Shown piece after piece: positions 45,150 through 57,038 of a stretch of DNA of 64,000 nt. Within the stretch, counting starts at the first letter, position 1. Each line of letters starts with the position of its first letter. The notes beneath the pieces are model-generated. The model ran no database searches, was not told the DNA's origin, and saw nothing but the letters and a program-made list of their open reading frames with translations. The stretch lies in assembly GCA_001695595.3 (NCBI GenBank), contig MBPM02000029.1:725501-789500 (forward strand), in the 5' to 3' direction. This DNA is from Plasmopara viticola (taxonomy: Eukaryota > Oomycota > Peronosporomycetes > Peronosporales > Peronosporaceae). The position numbers were made by a program, and so were the translations under genes.

Positions 45150-47228
45150 TCACAGAAGCGGTTTGCCGACGGGGTCGATAGCTGCCACCGCCTTAGTCTC
45201 AGTGGGCTGGCAGCCATCGTCGAAAAAGCCGTAACCCTTAAACGCTGCCTGGGCTGTCTTTTTCTTAGCGGCGGTGCTGTGGGGAAAACAAATTTCCTCC
45301 TCGTGCATCAGTAGGTCCTGCACCCGCAGCAAGTACGACTCGAGGTTTTTGAGGTAGCGCTCAGTCTGACGGTGCCGCGAAGACGCACAAAATTGAATAC
45401 CCTCGTCTTTAATGATGTAACCGATACCAAAGCCGTCAGGCACGACAGGGCCGAAGCCAAATAGCCGCAGACTTGGATTGCCACAGTTGCTCGTAGACAG
45501 CACCGAGTGATTTAGCTTGCGCCATGCATCGTCTGCAAACAAGGCTGGAGTGCATTTGCTACTGTCGGCCGCTTTCTCGCGTTGCCAAAGACATTCAAGT
45601 GCATAAAGGTGGCGTTCCGGGCCTTTGCCAGCCGCACAGTCGCGTACATTGGCGACATGAACGCGAATGGCTTTACGCAGCGACCCAATCTTTTCAAGCG
45701 GTGGCGTTTCTGAGAAAAATGTTTTAACAAATTCAAGTGCGTCGGTCGTCATGGCACGTGCAGCTTCCGTGCGTCCATGCAAGAAGCGCTTCGTCAACAC
45801 GGGCTCGTAGATGCACGGCGCACTACCATACTGAAAATAGTATGCGGCCACGAAAGCCATTTGCACAAATGCGTCCGGGCTCATGTTGTGCTGGGTAATA
45901 AATAACTTTCCAAACGCCGTAAATTCGAGCACTTTCACCTCATTCTGCAGCATTAGGTCTGTAAGCTGAGCTTCTGCAAACTTAATTCCATCCCGCAAGT
46001 CATGATCAAGCTTCCACTTGAGCTTGTGTGGCTGCACACGTGGACAGTTAAGTGCACCAGGCGGACTCAAATGTGGCGCGCGATAGGACGCCTCAAGGAA
46101 GGCATAGTTGCCTGCACGAATGGACTGTGCAAAGCGAATGATTGTGTCCGTAAACATGTCAGACACAAAGCGGAGCACAGTGTGGCCGTCGACAAAGGCG
46201 TGCTCGAAATTGCACCCCGCTACGCCATTCTCACAAACAATGAGTTGAAGCTTGTCATACCAGCGGTTCATACACGTGCCCGTCTGCACGCCGTCGTCCG
46301 TGATGCTGTAAGTTCCATGCAGTACCGTGGCTGCAAATGCCGCCGCATCAGGAGGTGACGTAGTGTCTAGACAGACTAAGAATAGCGCACGGTCAATCAC
46401 GGCCAATGTGTCTTTGTTCTGAGCCTGTAGCTTGGTGCGCAGTGTAGCCCACTTTGCACGACATTCGGTAGTGAGCACACCCACTGCATTAGACGCAATT
46501 TTAACGTCATCCGCCTTCCGTGCGTCTTCGTAAATAGCCTTGAGATTTGCGATTAACTCTCGCTCTGTAAGAGCTGTGACACCGTCCTCCCAAATCACAT
46601 CAAACCAGTAGAACTGGTTGCGACAGACTACGACGATATGCTTTGACAGCTCGTCCACAATCACATTGTCAGCACCAGCAGAAGGAATTCGCGCACAGCC
46701 AAAGAGGCACTTGTACTGATGCATGCATAGCGCCATGTTGCCACGCCACATGTCAGGCTCAAGCGTACCGCGACGCAATGCGTTAACAAACTTGAGGGCA
46801 CCCAGCACGAGCGATGCGGCACGAGAGAGATGGTGATTGCGTGAAGGAGTGGGGTCGTCTTCCAAGACGAAGAAAGGATTGACATTAAGCACAACAGAGC
46901 TGCGGTGGTTGAGATAGGCCTCGTACCAAAACTCCTCAATGTATGAAAGTTGATCCTTGTCGTAGTCAAGCAATTGTTGGTGCAGTCGCGGTCCATCAGT
47001 GGCTAAAAAGTCTTCAACACTACGCTCCGTCTGCTGCTGCTCCTCACTAGTCTGTAGAGCCTTCACAGACGCCAAAAAACGTCGACATGTGTCCTCGAGA
47101 TCGGGGATCGGCAACTTAGGCAGCGACGTCTGATGGCGAAACGTCGTCGACTCTGCGTCAGAAGGTGGATGCCAAGAGGCAGGAGAGTCGCTTGAGCCGC
47201 CTTCCGACACGACATCGGTGACCACCAT
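45150..47228 (-). CDS. Choline/carnitine O-acyltransferase family enzyme
   Basis: Moves acyl groups between CoA and carnitine (or choline), typically for acetyl or fatty-acyl shuttling into mitochondria or peroxisomes. One intact frame of 692 codons from the ATG at 47228, no intron; length fits the family (about 600-780). N-terminal LPKLPIPDLEDTCRRFLAS is the family entry motif. The catalytic His is H343 in NFEHAFVDGH. Near the C-terminus LSTSNCGNPSLRLFGFGP, followed by VVPDGFGIGY, holds the STS motif and the conserved carnitine-site loop. No strong mitochondrial presequence, membrane helix or C-terminal SKL signal is seen, so location is open. Without a CPT-type membrane N-terminus it is closer to CAT/COT-like soluble enzymes; acyl-chain preference cannot be read. 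Its ATG lies 96 bases downstream of the IML1 stop, on the same strand. Confidence 0.93.
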   Translation of the reverse strand: MVVTDVVSEGGSSDSPASWHPPSDAESTTFRHQTSLPKLPIPDLEDTCRRFLASVKALQTSEEQQQTERSVEDFLATDGPRLHQQLLDYDKDQLSYIEEFWYEAYLNHRSSVVLNVNPFFVLEDDPTPSRNHHLSRAASLVLGALKFVNALRRGTLEPDMWRGNMALCMHQYKCLFGCARIPSAGADNVIVDELSKHIVVVCRNQFYWFDVIWEDGVTALTERELIANLKAIYEDARKADDVKIASNAVGVLTTECRAKWATLRTKLQAQNKDTLAVIDRALFLVCLDTTSPPDAAAFAATVLHGTYSITDDGVQTGTCMNRWYDKLQLIVCENGVAGCNFEHAFVDGHTVLRFVSDMFTDTIIRFAQSIRAGNYAFLEASYRAPHLSPPGALNCPRVQPHKLKWKLDHDLRDGIKFAEAQLTDLMLQNEVKVLEFTAFGKLFITQHNMSPDAFVQMAFVAAYYFQYGSAPCIYEPVLTKRFLHGRTEAARAMTTDALEFVKTFFSETPPLEKIGSLRKAIRVHVANVRDCAAGKGPERHLYALECLWQREKAADSSKCTPALFADDAWRKLNHSVLSTSNCGNPSLRLFGFGPVVPDGFGIGYIIKDEGIQFCASSRHRQTERYLKNLESYLLRVQDLLMHEEEICFPHSTAAKKKTAQAAFKGYGFFDDGCQPTETKAVAAIDPVGKPLL

Positions 47229-47324
47229 CGTGGCTACAAAGTTGCTAAAAGATTGAATAACATTTTAAACCTGTATAAATTAATGTGCCTTGAACACGGT
47301 ACTAGCAGCCTATTCTATGTAAGA

Positions 47325-50300
47325 TCAAAGATTTCCCATGCCTTGGAATAAATTTCCGTCACATTGCGACTCAATAGTGTTACAGACTTTTTGAAACAAC
47401 TCGTTGGCTGCAGCTACACCAGCAGCTCCGTCTCCCTTGCAGTCGTAGTCGTAGCCCGGGATCCAAATGAGTCCACCGTGGATCAGTCGTACAAATACAT
47501 GCACGCGACGATGGATAAATTGCATGTAGCCGCGTTGTTGCCAGCGCTCTAGCAACAAACGAGCATTGGTTGAAGCTGAACGGCGGTGCCCACGTATCGG
47601 AATTCCCGTTTTGTTAATTGTTGCTTCCTGATCGATTCCAAGCCCATACCCGATTCCGGTTCCATCTGCAATTCGTTCGTCGTCCATAACAAAGTCGAGT
47701 GATTCAGTCATTGCAGCAACAAAGAATTCGGAGATTTGCACAGGAAGTGGCAGAAAGACGGAAGCAACCAGCGGATGGATCTGACACGAGAGACCCTTGA
47801 ATACTCTGGAACACGGCGCAGATCAGGCCTGCTTGCTTGGCACGACGTCGCACAGAACCTACAAATTCATCTGCTGCAATACCGCTGCATGCTAACCAGC
47901 GCACATCCAGGTGAAAGCAGCGCAAAATGGTCATTGTCTCTTCCAGACGCATTATGACCCATTCAGTTCTTGAATCTTCGAATTTCGAGATTGACATAGA
48001 CGACGGGACAGATCCTGTCGATGCTTTACAAGCTACCTTGAAACTCAGCATGCGGCTTTCACTCGAAAGTAATGTCGCAGAAGTTGCTCGTGCAGTCTTT
48101 GGGTGCTCCAATTTCATCTTCACTGAAATGTTTTCGACATCACCAAACTCTGAGGGAGCGACACGCGATTGCAGATACTCAATCAATTTAGTGAACTTGG
48201 CTGCATAAGCCGAAGCAAATAAATGAAAATCCACATCGTTTTGATCTTTTGTACAGACTGGGGGCACAATTGCAAAACGAATGCGGCGACATTTCATCGA
48301 GTCTGCCATGTCGTCAAGATAGCCACACAATAAATTGTCAAGGGCGTTCCAATTATCTTCTGGCTGCGGATAGCGGTGAAATATTTGCTGGTGAGGTTGA
48401 AAAGTCTGAGTCAGCCCTACCCAAAGCGAATAATTATACGAAGTGGAGGCGACTTTGGGGTCATGTGGCTCGCGTTGGACAAATCGCTTGACTTCGACAG
48501 TTTGCCGCTCAGCATCGTAAATGAGTTGATGAATACGGTGTCCCATACTCAAATGATATACTTTTTGTCGACTTTCCGGCGACGAATCACTAGCCATAAG
48601 CTCTGCAGTCGAGTCGCTACTGGACACAAGTTGAAAATCACGAGCTAATCGTGGCAAATCATTTCAATTAACAAGTCATCATGATTGCGATAGCGAGGAA
48701 TAGAGTCGATTGTCGGTGATTGCGTTGCGGTAGTAGGAATCGTCAGTGTGTAAAAAGCTTCAGTATACCCCTGACGCAATTCCTGTGGGGATGGAAAGTG
48801 ATCAGTTGTTAAAGGCAAAATAGCTGGCGAAGTCAGGCTGAGCCAGTTAGGACCGCGGAACATCGGCCCGCCATCTTGTGTCGTCATGTCCCCTACAGCG
48901 ATGTAATTTGATTCTGGAAAGAGGTGACTCCATCGACGTCGGTCCCTCGATAGACGCTGAGAACCCTGTCTACTCCGATAACGAAATGGATGTACCTCAG
49001 TCATGGAGCCCATGACAACATCACTAGCAGCAGGTGAAGCCTTGAAGCTCAGATTTCCAGAAATTAACGACGTTTTGAAAAGTTCCGATTGATTTCTGCG
49101 CAAGCCACCTATAGGTGAGCTTAAGCTGTTAACTCGAACACGTCGCAAATTGCTCAGTAATTTCAAATTACATAACCCATCTTTTCCTGTCAGCGAAGAA
49201 GATGCAGCTGAATGTCCAGACGTCGACAGCTGAAATTCTTTCGTCTGGGGAGTACCGTAAGGTGTGTGATTAGAATTTAAATTTGATGTCATTGCACAAG
49301 GCAGCTTGCCATCACATTTTTGCCGCTCCACCAAGCTCCCTTGCATTACTTTTAAAGAATGGGATAAGTTTTCGTCCACTTTTGGATCTAAGCAAGATAA
49401 AATAGGAATTCCTGGAGACGCAACCTGCTGTATCGAATGAGCCGACGGGGAGGGTTGCAAAACTCTATTTACTGATGGGCTGTTTAGTTCCAATTTGCGA
49501 GGTGAAAGAAGCGTCTGGACCATGCTATTACTTTCACTCATGAGAATCGATTTGTCTTTGCGATTCTGACCATAATTGCTGGTGCCGCGATCTCGAATTC
49601 CCTCTGCATGTTTCCTTGCGTTGCGACGGAACCGCTCAAGATGGCCAGCGCAATCTCCAGCAATAGTGGCACTTGTGATCTGCTCCTCAGGACTTTCCAA
49701 GGGAACAAACCCAAGTCTATGATCGCAAAATTTTCTTGTAGGCGAAATATTGTTTCCTACAGTAGCGCAAAGACGTTGTCGTCATATTCTTCAAGTGCTG
49801 CCCGAGTATGAAACTTTGGACTCAAATCCGTATCTGTGCGTAGTTGGCTCGATGCAAGAATCGGATCGAAATCAGGAGAGCGACTGAGTTGCAAAAGTTT
49901 TGGTGGTGGCGCTGGTGATGACAAGTCCGGGAGCTCGCTCATCTCGAAGAGAAGACGATCTGGATTCAAAGCACCAGATTTAAGCAATTAACATTGTCAA
50001 CAATGACACTTTCCTTGTCATTATTGCAAATTTTATCGTCTTGATAAATAAAGTGTTTGTGGCACAATGACCAAAATCAGTATCTTTGCACAGCAATTTT
50101 CGCAGTGTCACGGGAAACACAAGCTTTTCGGACGGCGAAGTGACGTCAAACATACGAAAGGATGGCAAAGGGTCAAAGTGTTGGTTGCGCTTTACTTGAC
50201 ACTCACATCCACGCGGATTCTGCTGCGCACCTTGACTTGGGCTAAAAGAGGCCGGTAAATCAACTTGACTTGAGCAATTGATCCCCTCCCTACAGCTGCA

Positions 50301-51982
50301 ACCGAAATTCAGAACGTAATGTTGACCCAATGGGGAACATCGTAGGTAACATTGTCCACTAATTTAATTACTTCGGTCTCAAGTGTTGCTGGTGTGAAAG
50401 CGCGAGGAATTTTTCTCTCACTAAATTTCGACCATTCAGAACTTTTGTGCGTCGAAGTAATTCTTGATATGCCGTGGACGGACGATGAATTTTCTAATGA
50501 TTTAGACATTTCACCTGCACCACTAACACCACTAAAAGAGTAGTTGCGAAAAAAACTTGGTATATCTACTGCACAAGTCCTTGACTTCGCTACTGATGGT
50601 TCATCGGCGTATATAAATAAGGGAACAACGTGAAGAGGCGGCGTTGTTAAAGAAATCATGTCCATGCCCACACCATTGTCCATCATACGCTGCTCAGTTA
50701 TCTCGGCAAGCTTGCGATTTACGTTGAATATACTGCATCCGGCTGTCAGCATGACAATTCCCTGTCCCGTGCGGCTTAGTCACGGTCCATGTAGTGCTTA
50801 TCCAGTACATTCAAAGTCACGTTGATGGCCTCTAAAATGTTTCCTTCCTTGGCTCGCGATGGGATTCCACATGGCAATGTTTTCCACTTCACGTACAAAT
50901 CTTTATCTCTACAATAGTCGACGTTGCTTAAAGATGGCTGTTTTCCCCTCTCGTGTCGTCTCGGTCCATAGTAGAACAGTGACAAATTTCATACTCTGCT
51001 ACTGATACTTCTTCCGGCGTGCGCCATCGATGCGTCTCGTAGTAGCTCACAAATTCTTTCTTAAGCAATAGTAGCAACCGGTTCCAGTCTGGTCCTGTAA
51101 AATTCATCACAACAACCTTGTAAAAATCCTCATAGTAGCGCCCCGAGACAGGATCCACGTGAATAGTAGGGCCATATCCGTTGGCCGTATTACTTCCTAG
51201 TGCACCACAGCCTGGGCCAAACCCTTGTCTTCGGGGCTCGGCAAATGGCGCTTTCTTCGGATCAAACCCATCAGGGAACTGCTTTGTCGTAAAAGCTTCT
51301 GGAAAAAGCAATTATTGTGACCGAGTGACTCACAGAACTCTCACTCCACTTGGCAATCAGCACACGTAATAATCGATGCAGTAGCTTTTCATAGTAAAGC
51401 TCGCCATCAGGTGCAACTCCCACATTTCTGTGCTCATCTGTACGAGCCAGAAAAGACGACTAGAGCGTGAGCGTACAACAATCTTGGTGCCATCTCCAAT
51501 TACGCCGCAGTGTAATTGGGTGTTATTGGTCAATATGGCATCCACCTGTGACCGAATCCCAAGACACTCGACCGTTCTACCCACGTAAACACATTGACCG
51601 AGCATCGTGACTTTAAAGCGCCAAATATCGGCTCTGGACAGAAATTGGTCCTTGAAACTCAACTCGACAAAATCCACACTTAGATCACGAGGGTCCACAC
51701 GCCGCACGGTCACTGAGCGAAAAGCTTCAAGTCCAAACTGTGCCGCATATCTTTGGCAACACTCACCTGCAGCTTCCCACGCACAGGTGCAAGCGACTCG
51801 ACGGAAAGCACTAGACGTGGATGTGTACGCTCGGGCTGTCCAATCTCTACCAAGTCAAGCAGCTTTATCTCCGGAAAAAAGTCCGGGTTGAGTACCAGCA
51901 ATTCACCATTGCGGTACTCGGGTCCGTGCACCACAAGTGAAAGTACTTCACGGTCCGTAGTGCCGCGTCGAGTGCGCCACAT
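47325..51982 (-). CDS. IML1: IML1/DEPDC5, GATOR1 subunit (many frame breaks)
   Basis: Scaffold subunit of GATOR1, the GTPase-activating complex that shuts off TORC1 at the lysosome/vacuole when amino acids are low. The most likely start is the ATG at 51982 (MWRTRRGTTDREVLSLVVHG). Family landmarks in order: ELLVLNPDFFPEIKLLDLVE; VDFVELSFKDQFLSRADIWR; YEDFYKVVVMNF; GNILEAINVTLN and HYMDRD; LPSFRMFDVTSP; RRRWSHLFPESN and LTTDHFPSPQEL; YNYSLWVGLTQTF and MKCRRIRFAIVPP; and the C-terminal GIGYGLGIDQE and LLERWQQRGYMQFIHRRV. About ten frame changes (near 51750, 51415, 51280, 50945, 50776, 50312, 49995, 49768, 48660 and 47755) interrupt it, mostly explained by one missing base in a short run, while similarity continues across each. 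An intron near 50000 cannot be excluded. No recognisable DEP domain lies between the middle and C-terminal parts. Either a real gene with sequence errors or a young pseudogene. Confidence 0.88.
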
Positions 51983-53621
51983 CCGCTTCCAACTGCAACA
52001 CGTCTTTGAAGCAGTTTTGAACCCGGATCAGAAAAGACATGTTGGGCGTTAGGCCTTTTATATTAGTTTACACAGATATATATACCTGTCGTTAAGCCCT
52101 CTTTTCGATGAACATCACTTATAAATTATCACATTACAGCTATACAATGCATGTTAAAAAATGTGAGACCATAAAACAATTATTGTATCGACTGAATCAT
52201 TTTGGAATGTTGATCCGTATTAGACTGGAAACTTGATCAATTGTTCGCCAAAAAATTGTATATCTTCCTGCACGGAAGCTACTGGGAAGCACAAAAGCTT
52301 GGTGTATGTAAAGACCCGGTACATTCCCCCACCGAAATTGAGAGCTTTGAGAAAGAAGAGAGGTCAACGACGACAACCCTCGCTAGTTTTCTCGAGTAGA
52401 TGCAATGGCTGAAATTACTGGCGCAGGCTTTGTGGCTGGTTCAGAACCGGCACTGACGTTAGTCGCCGTCCCGTAAGAGGTCTACTCACTCTCCGGATAA
52501 CGGGCTCAACAAATAAGAGGAGGACATTCCGGACTGGTAGACCCGGCTGATGTAGGATGGTGCAGAGCAACTTTTCAAATACCAATACTCGCATAATACT
52601 TATGAACGGAAGCTGACTTAATAGTCAGATTTCAGCGGGCCTATTGGCTGTTGTGCGCTGAGCATTGAACTTCCGAATATCAAAAGATGCCTATGGTAAC
52701 CCCCCAACGTATAAAAAACCAATATTTAACCAGCTTGAACGAAGATATTTTTGCTCGTCAGCTTGAAGTGGAATTTACTCTTTTGGCGGGTCGATTACAA
52801 ATCTCTTTCGAATGTCGCGTATTTGGCATAATGCCTAGACAGGGGCCAAGGAAGTAATTTTGACGGCGGATATTGAGACAGCCCAACGCGTATAGTGACT
52901 AACATACGAAGCGTCTTTTTTCTGACAACGGCCTTCGGGCAGTCATATCAGAGCTTTCCCAGCTACTCCCACAGTTTCTGTAATATTGGCTAATCGAGTT
53001 ACTTCAATCAAAGCTGCCGGTGCTCGTGCGAGCATCTCTGCTTCACTAGGTTCTCCTTATGGGGTTGAGGCTTGCCTTGGTCGTCAAAGATCACACGGCC
53101 TTAAAGCTGTTTTTTTCTGTAGTCGCCCGCGGCCTGCCAAGGCCGATTTTATGATCAATCATAAGCCCCTCATTTGCTACGCAGAAGACGCTGCTTCAAA
53201 GACACAAGTCCGATGAACTTTACGGTCGGATCTTCCGTCGCAAATCTAAGGCGTGAGGTGTCCGAACCGCAGAAGAGATCTGCTCGTGTCGTAGTGATCT
53301 GCAAACTTGGCTGTCCATCAAGTCTCACAGTATCATGCCACCAGCCCTATGGTCAATACGGTGATGACTATCGGCATTATCAGCAGCCGTATGAACACCT
53401 GTTCTCGCCTTACCAACAGATCGAGCACCGTGCCAACGTTCCAAAGAGGGCATTATAAAATGATTTGTCAATATCGTGGAAAGGTCGATGGTGTGCACCG
53501 AAATGTGCCTTACCCAGACTGTGAAAAGTAGACTGTGAAGATTCGATGAATTTCACTTTGTTCGAAAACACCAAACTTACCCTAGGTAGGATTATCGTAT
53601 ATAGCATTGCTTAATCAACTT

Positions 53622-53834
53622 TTATAAGCGCAAACGGATTCTCTCTATTGTGTTGGTAGAACCTTCGATTCGTCGTAGGCAGATACACTCGCACTCTTTA
53701 CCCTGCTGAGCTTTCGGCCAAATTTTTTGCGAAGTCATTGAGCCTTGAATCGATAGACATAGAAGAGTATTAATTCTTAAAAATGCATGAATGGCATTGT
53801 TGTGTGCGAACTCAGTACGATCTTCAGCCCACAA
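53622..53834 (-). pseudogene. Possible gypsy integrase C-terminal fragment
   Basis: A 70-codon piece with TEFAHNNAIHAF resembles the EFAxNNAxHxSTG segment near the end of gypsy integrases. No other domain of the element is clear around it, so this is either a truncated insertion or a chance match. Confidence 0.45.
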
Positions 53835-56524
53835 ATAGTAAACATGCTGTGCAGTGTGTCCTTAACACACAGTGAATATTTTCGTCTGATCTTCTTTCTG
53901 TGAATGGTCTACTGTAAATGCAGCAAGCAGATCCTTAATAGCTGAAAGATCGTTCATCGAAACGCAGCGGTAAACTGCGGTTCCGGTCCGGCACCATATT
54001 ATACTTATCGTACTTTAAAAGCCTTAATGAGTACCTTTTATACCAGCAGAAGCAAAACATGACTCATTCAAACCCTGTTGTGCGTATCCAAATGGCTGGC
54101 ACCTCTATCACTCACCCGCCAATCGATCCAAGGCTTAAACTTATCTAGTTACAGCATGCTCAGGATCAAGTCATGCTTGCTCATGTCAAGGATAAAATAT
54201 GGCTTGGTGCTGTCGGAACTCTAGTTTCTACAGCCAGGTCTGCTTTGGGCTTTGGACTGTTCTATATATGTCGACTTCGTCAAATTAGTCGAATCACGAG
54301 TGACTATATATATATGCTCCCTCTTACTGCGTTAGTTACCCAATCTGACTAACTGCAAATGTTTGCCGACGTGCAAAATTATGCGACGAACAAGAGTCTA
54401 CAAAGACTCGATATAGGCTTTCCTATTCTCGAAGACATGCGAATACGATTGGTAGTGGTGTCTAGCCTGCCTCTCAGGGTCTAGTCTGAATCTGTTTACC
54501 TCACATGGTCTATATTACATAGAGCGTAACAAGTATTTTTCAGTTTTCTATCGGTGACTAGCGTATACTGGCTCTGAGGGCTCGGCTTCTGCCAGCGACC
54601 CTCTAGACATTTGAGCGAGACCTTTACCGGCACTCTTCACGACAGACACGAATTATGTGCAGCATTTCAGCGCAGCCAAAGCAGCACCCGCTGTTCTGAT
54701 CGGCATCACTTAGTTTATTTGGACTTAATTTGGATCCGCGGATTTTAAGACACTACTACTCTGGGTCATACAGGCCGGAAATTTGACCACACAGGCATTC
54801 TGGAGGAGCAAGCCTGCCTGTGGGTGTAATGCTCTTGAAATGCGATTTGAATAAGCTTTTCGGTTGCTCTTGAAGAGTTAAGAGTTAGGACTAGTTCGTC
54901 CATAAACATGGTCGTCTTGACTAGTCCAGGGAGTGCTGTCTCAATAGTGTAGGCTGTCAGCTTCCTTAATTTATAAAAATGCTGCTAAAAATACAATTTC
55001 TTGCTTGCACACAAGAAAGCACGAACGCTGGCGAACTTTTGTGCGCAGTAGAAAGCAAGCTTATAAATGAACATATTTAGGTCTATAATTGCAACTTCGT
55101 GCTGCATTTGAGCCTGTCCTTTTATGTCATTTTTCTTGGATTGTTCGAGAAGGTTCTTCATCTCGCATACTAAATTGCTTATACTGAGTCTAGTGATTTA
55201 CTTCAACCGGTGACTAGCTTTTAGTGTGTTCGTAATCATCAGCTTTCGTCATGTCCAGAATTCTACAAAGTTTTATACTACATACATTCTGCGATGCGAA
55301 AGCATTTCATATTCAATACTTTCACGAGTAGTGTCTTTTCGCTTGACCTCCCAGGCAAGAAAGTGATAGGACTACGCGTACCTGATAGATCATTGTAATC
55401 AAGTCTGCCTTAGTGGCCACTTCTAACTCCTTAATCCGGAAGCGGAGGCGCTGGCTTTGCTTCTTAGAATCCCAGAGCTCAGTGCGAGTATTTTGTTTGC
55501 TTGGCTGCAGGGAAGCTGCGAATGCAACCCCCTTTCGTCAGGCTTTTAACCCAGCAAGTCTTCTGAGCAGATGCGAAAGGTGTTATGAACCTTTGCATAA
55601 TTTGACTACGAGCGCCAATAAGAGTGACGGTTCTACAGCATCTCGCACAGAAAGGCATACGCAATTTGTGCTGTTGGTCTTAAGGGTCTACAATAGAAGC
55701 TGAGCAATATTTACCTCTAATTCGTCATACCTCTAATTCTTATACTGCCTAGGCAGGGACTATATTCATTTCGGTAGCCATCACAATATCTCAAAATGCA
55801 AACTGATATTAGTACCGATAACAAAATTCAGCACTATGGACGGCTGTTACACAGCTTGAGATATTGCGAAAAAAATGTAGATACTGTAAATGTCAATTAT
55901 TTACTGTGTATGCAATCTTGTGATCGAGCCACATACACAGCTCCAGCTTGAGATCTGGAGGAGATCAGGTTGTAACTTTTATACGAAGAGGACAAATCGT
56001 CAACAAAAGAATTGTTTTCATTAATTTCTCAGCAAAAAATGGGTAAATGATTTCATACACAACAAAAATTGGGGCAGGCAATCCATACGAAGTTGTGCCA
56101 TATATATTTGACGCTTGCGTTTAGGCCTCATGGACGGCAGGCATAGACAGTAAAAATGTTACGCTACTACGGATGTGGAATAGAAACGATAACAGCTGAG
56201 AGGAGCGTGGACCGTCTCTTGACGCTCTTAATTTCAGCTATCAATCTCTGTGTTTTTCAGCCGGTCGTGAGCACCCTAAATCCGGAGCGACACCGCTAAA
56301 AAGGCAAGTCATTCCGATTTCGCCAACAAAGAGGTCCAGATTTAGCGCAAGCCTAGACCTCGACAGCCTGTAAAATGACTGACGATTTGCCATTGCGGCT
56401 CGTCCATACCCCATGAAAACTGAATTGCGATCTGCTTATCAACCCTCCACAAAAACGATACGAGATATGTCGCATGCAGGGAGAGCAACGATTTTTGCGT
56501 TGGAACCCATGTTTACGCGCGGGC

Positions 56525-56800
56525 GGGCTTTGCCTACTCAACCCACCCACGTTCATTTACGACCACATATGCCCACCCATACCCACGACCACCTGGCTAT
56601 ACCCACACATACCCAGCCGCCAGCGCGCGGAATGTTAGCGAGTTTTCAATTTATTAAACCGGCATACGCCGTACCCACCCATGCCCACGCCTCCCTCTCA
56701 CTGCCCAACCACACCCATCCACCGACTGGACCCGCGTACCCATGCCCGCCCAGAACCCATGGGTATGGGAATTCCTGTGGATATGGGTATGGGTACCCAG
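56525..56800. repeat. Low-complexity CCCAY/ACCCA tract that flips strand at its end
   Basis: Irregular repeats of ACCCA, TACCCA and CCCACCCAT run from about 56525 to 56755, then switch to the complementary ATGGGTATGGG form from 56757 to 56798. The middle contains a non-repetitive 60-base interval (56626-56668). The plus strand encodes a His/Pro/Thr-rich frame that is probably a by-product of the repeat. Confidence 0.8.
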
Positions 56801-57038
56801 TGCAGAACTCTGCTTGTCAATACAGGCGTTTACGAAGCACAGATGAGCCAAACCTACAGTAACACGGAGAAAAACCTTGCTTTTCAACTCTCTTAATGGC
56901 AGTCATTCTACAATTTCCAGAGTGCCACCGGCGTGCGCGTTCTTATTCGCGGTCGTCTGCATTCTATCAAGAGACTAGCTGAAAACACGACAACGCGTCG
57001 AATCTTTGGACAACGTACAATACTGACAACATCCCATC

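Larger units (their letters stand above)
51983..57038. other. Repeat-rich gap between IML1 and the H+-ATPase
   Basis: About 5 kb. The first few hundred bases hold the IML1 promoter. Open frames at 52986-53216 and 53174-53458 (plus) and 55413-55703 (plus) are not recognisable. A gypsy integrase fragment lies at 53622-53834 (minus) and a CCCAT-type low-complexity tract at 56525-56800. Other parts look like decayed repeat sequence. Confidence 0.45.

Noticed and set aside
56413..56862. A His/Pro/Thr-rich protein of 149 residues
   Set aside because: Its composition follows from the CCCAY repeat; it has no domain, and the opposite strand gives an equally biased frame.
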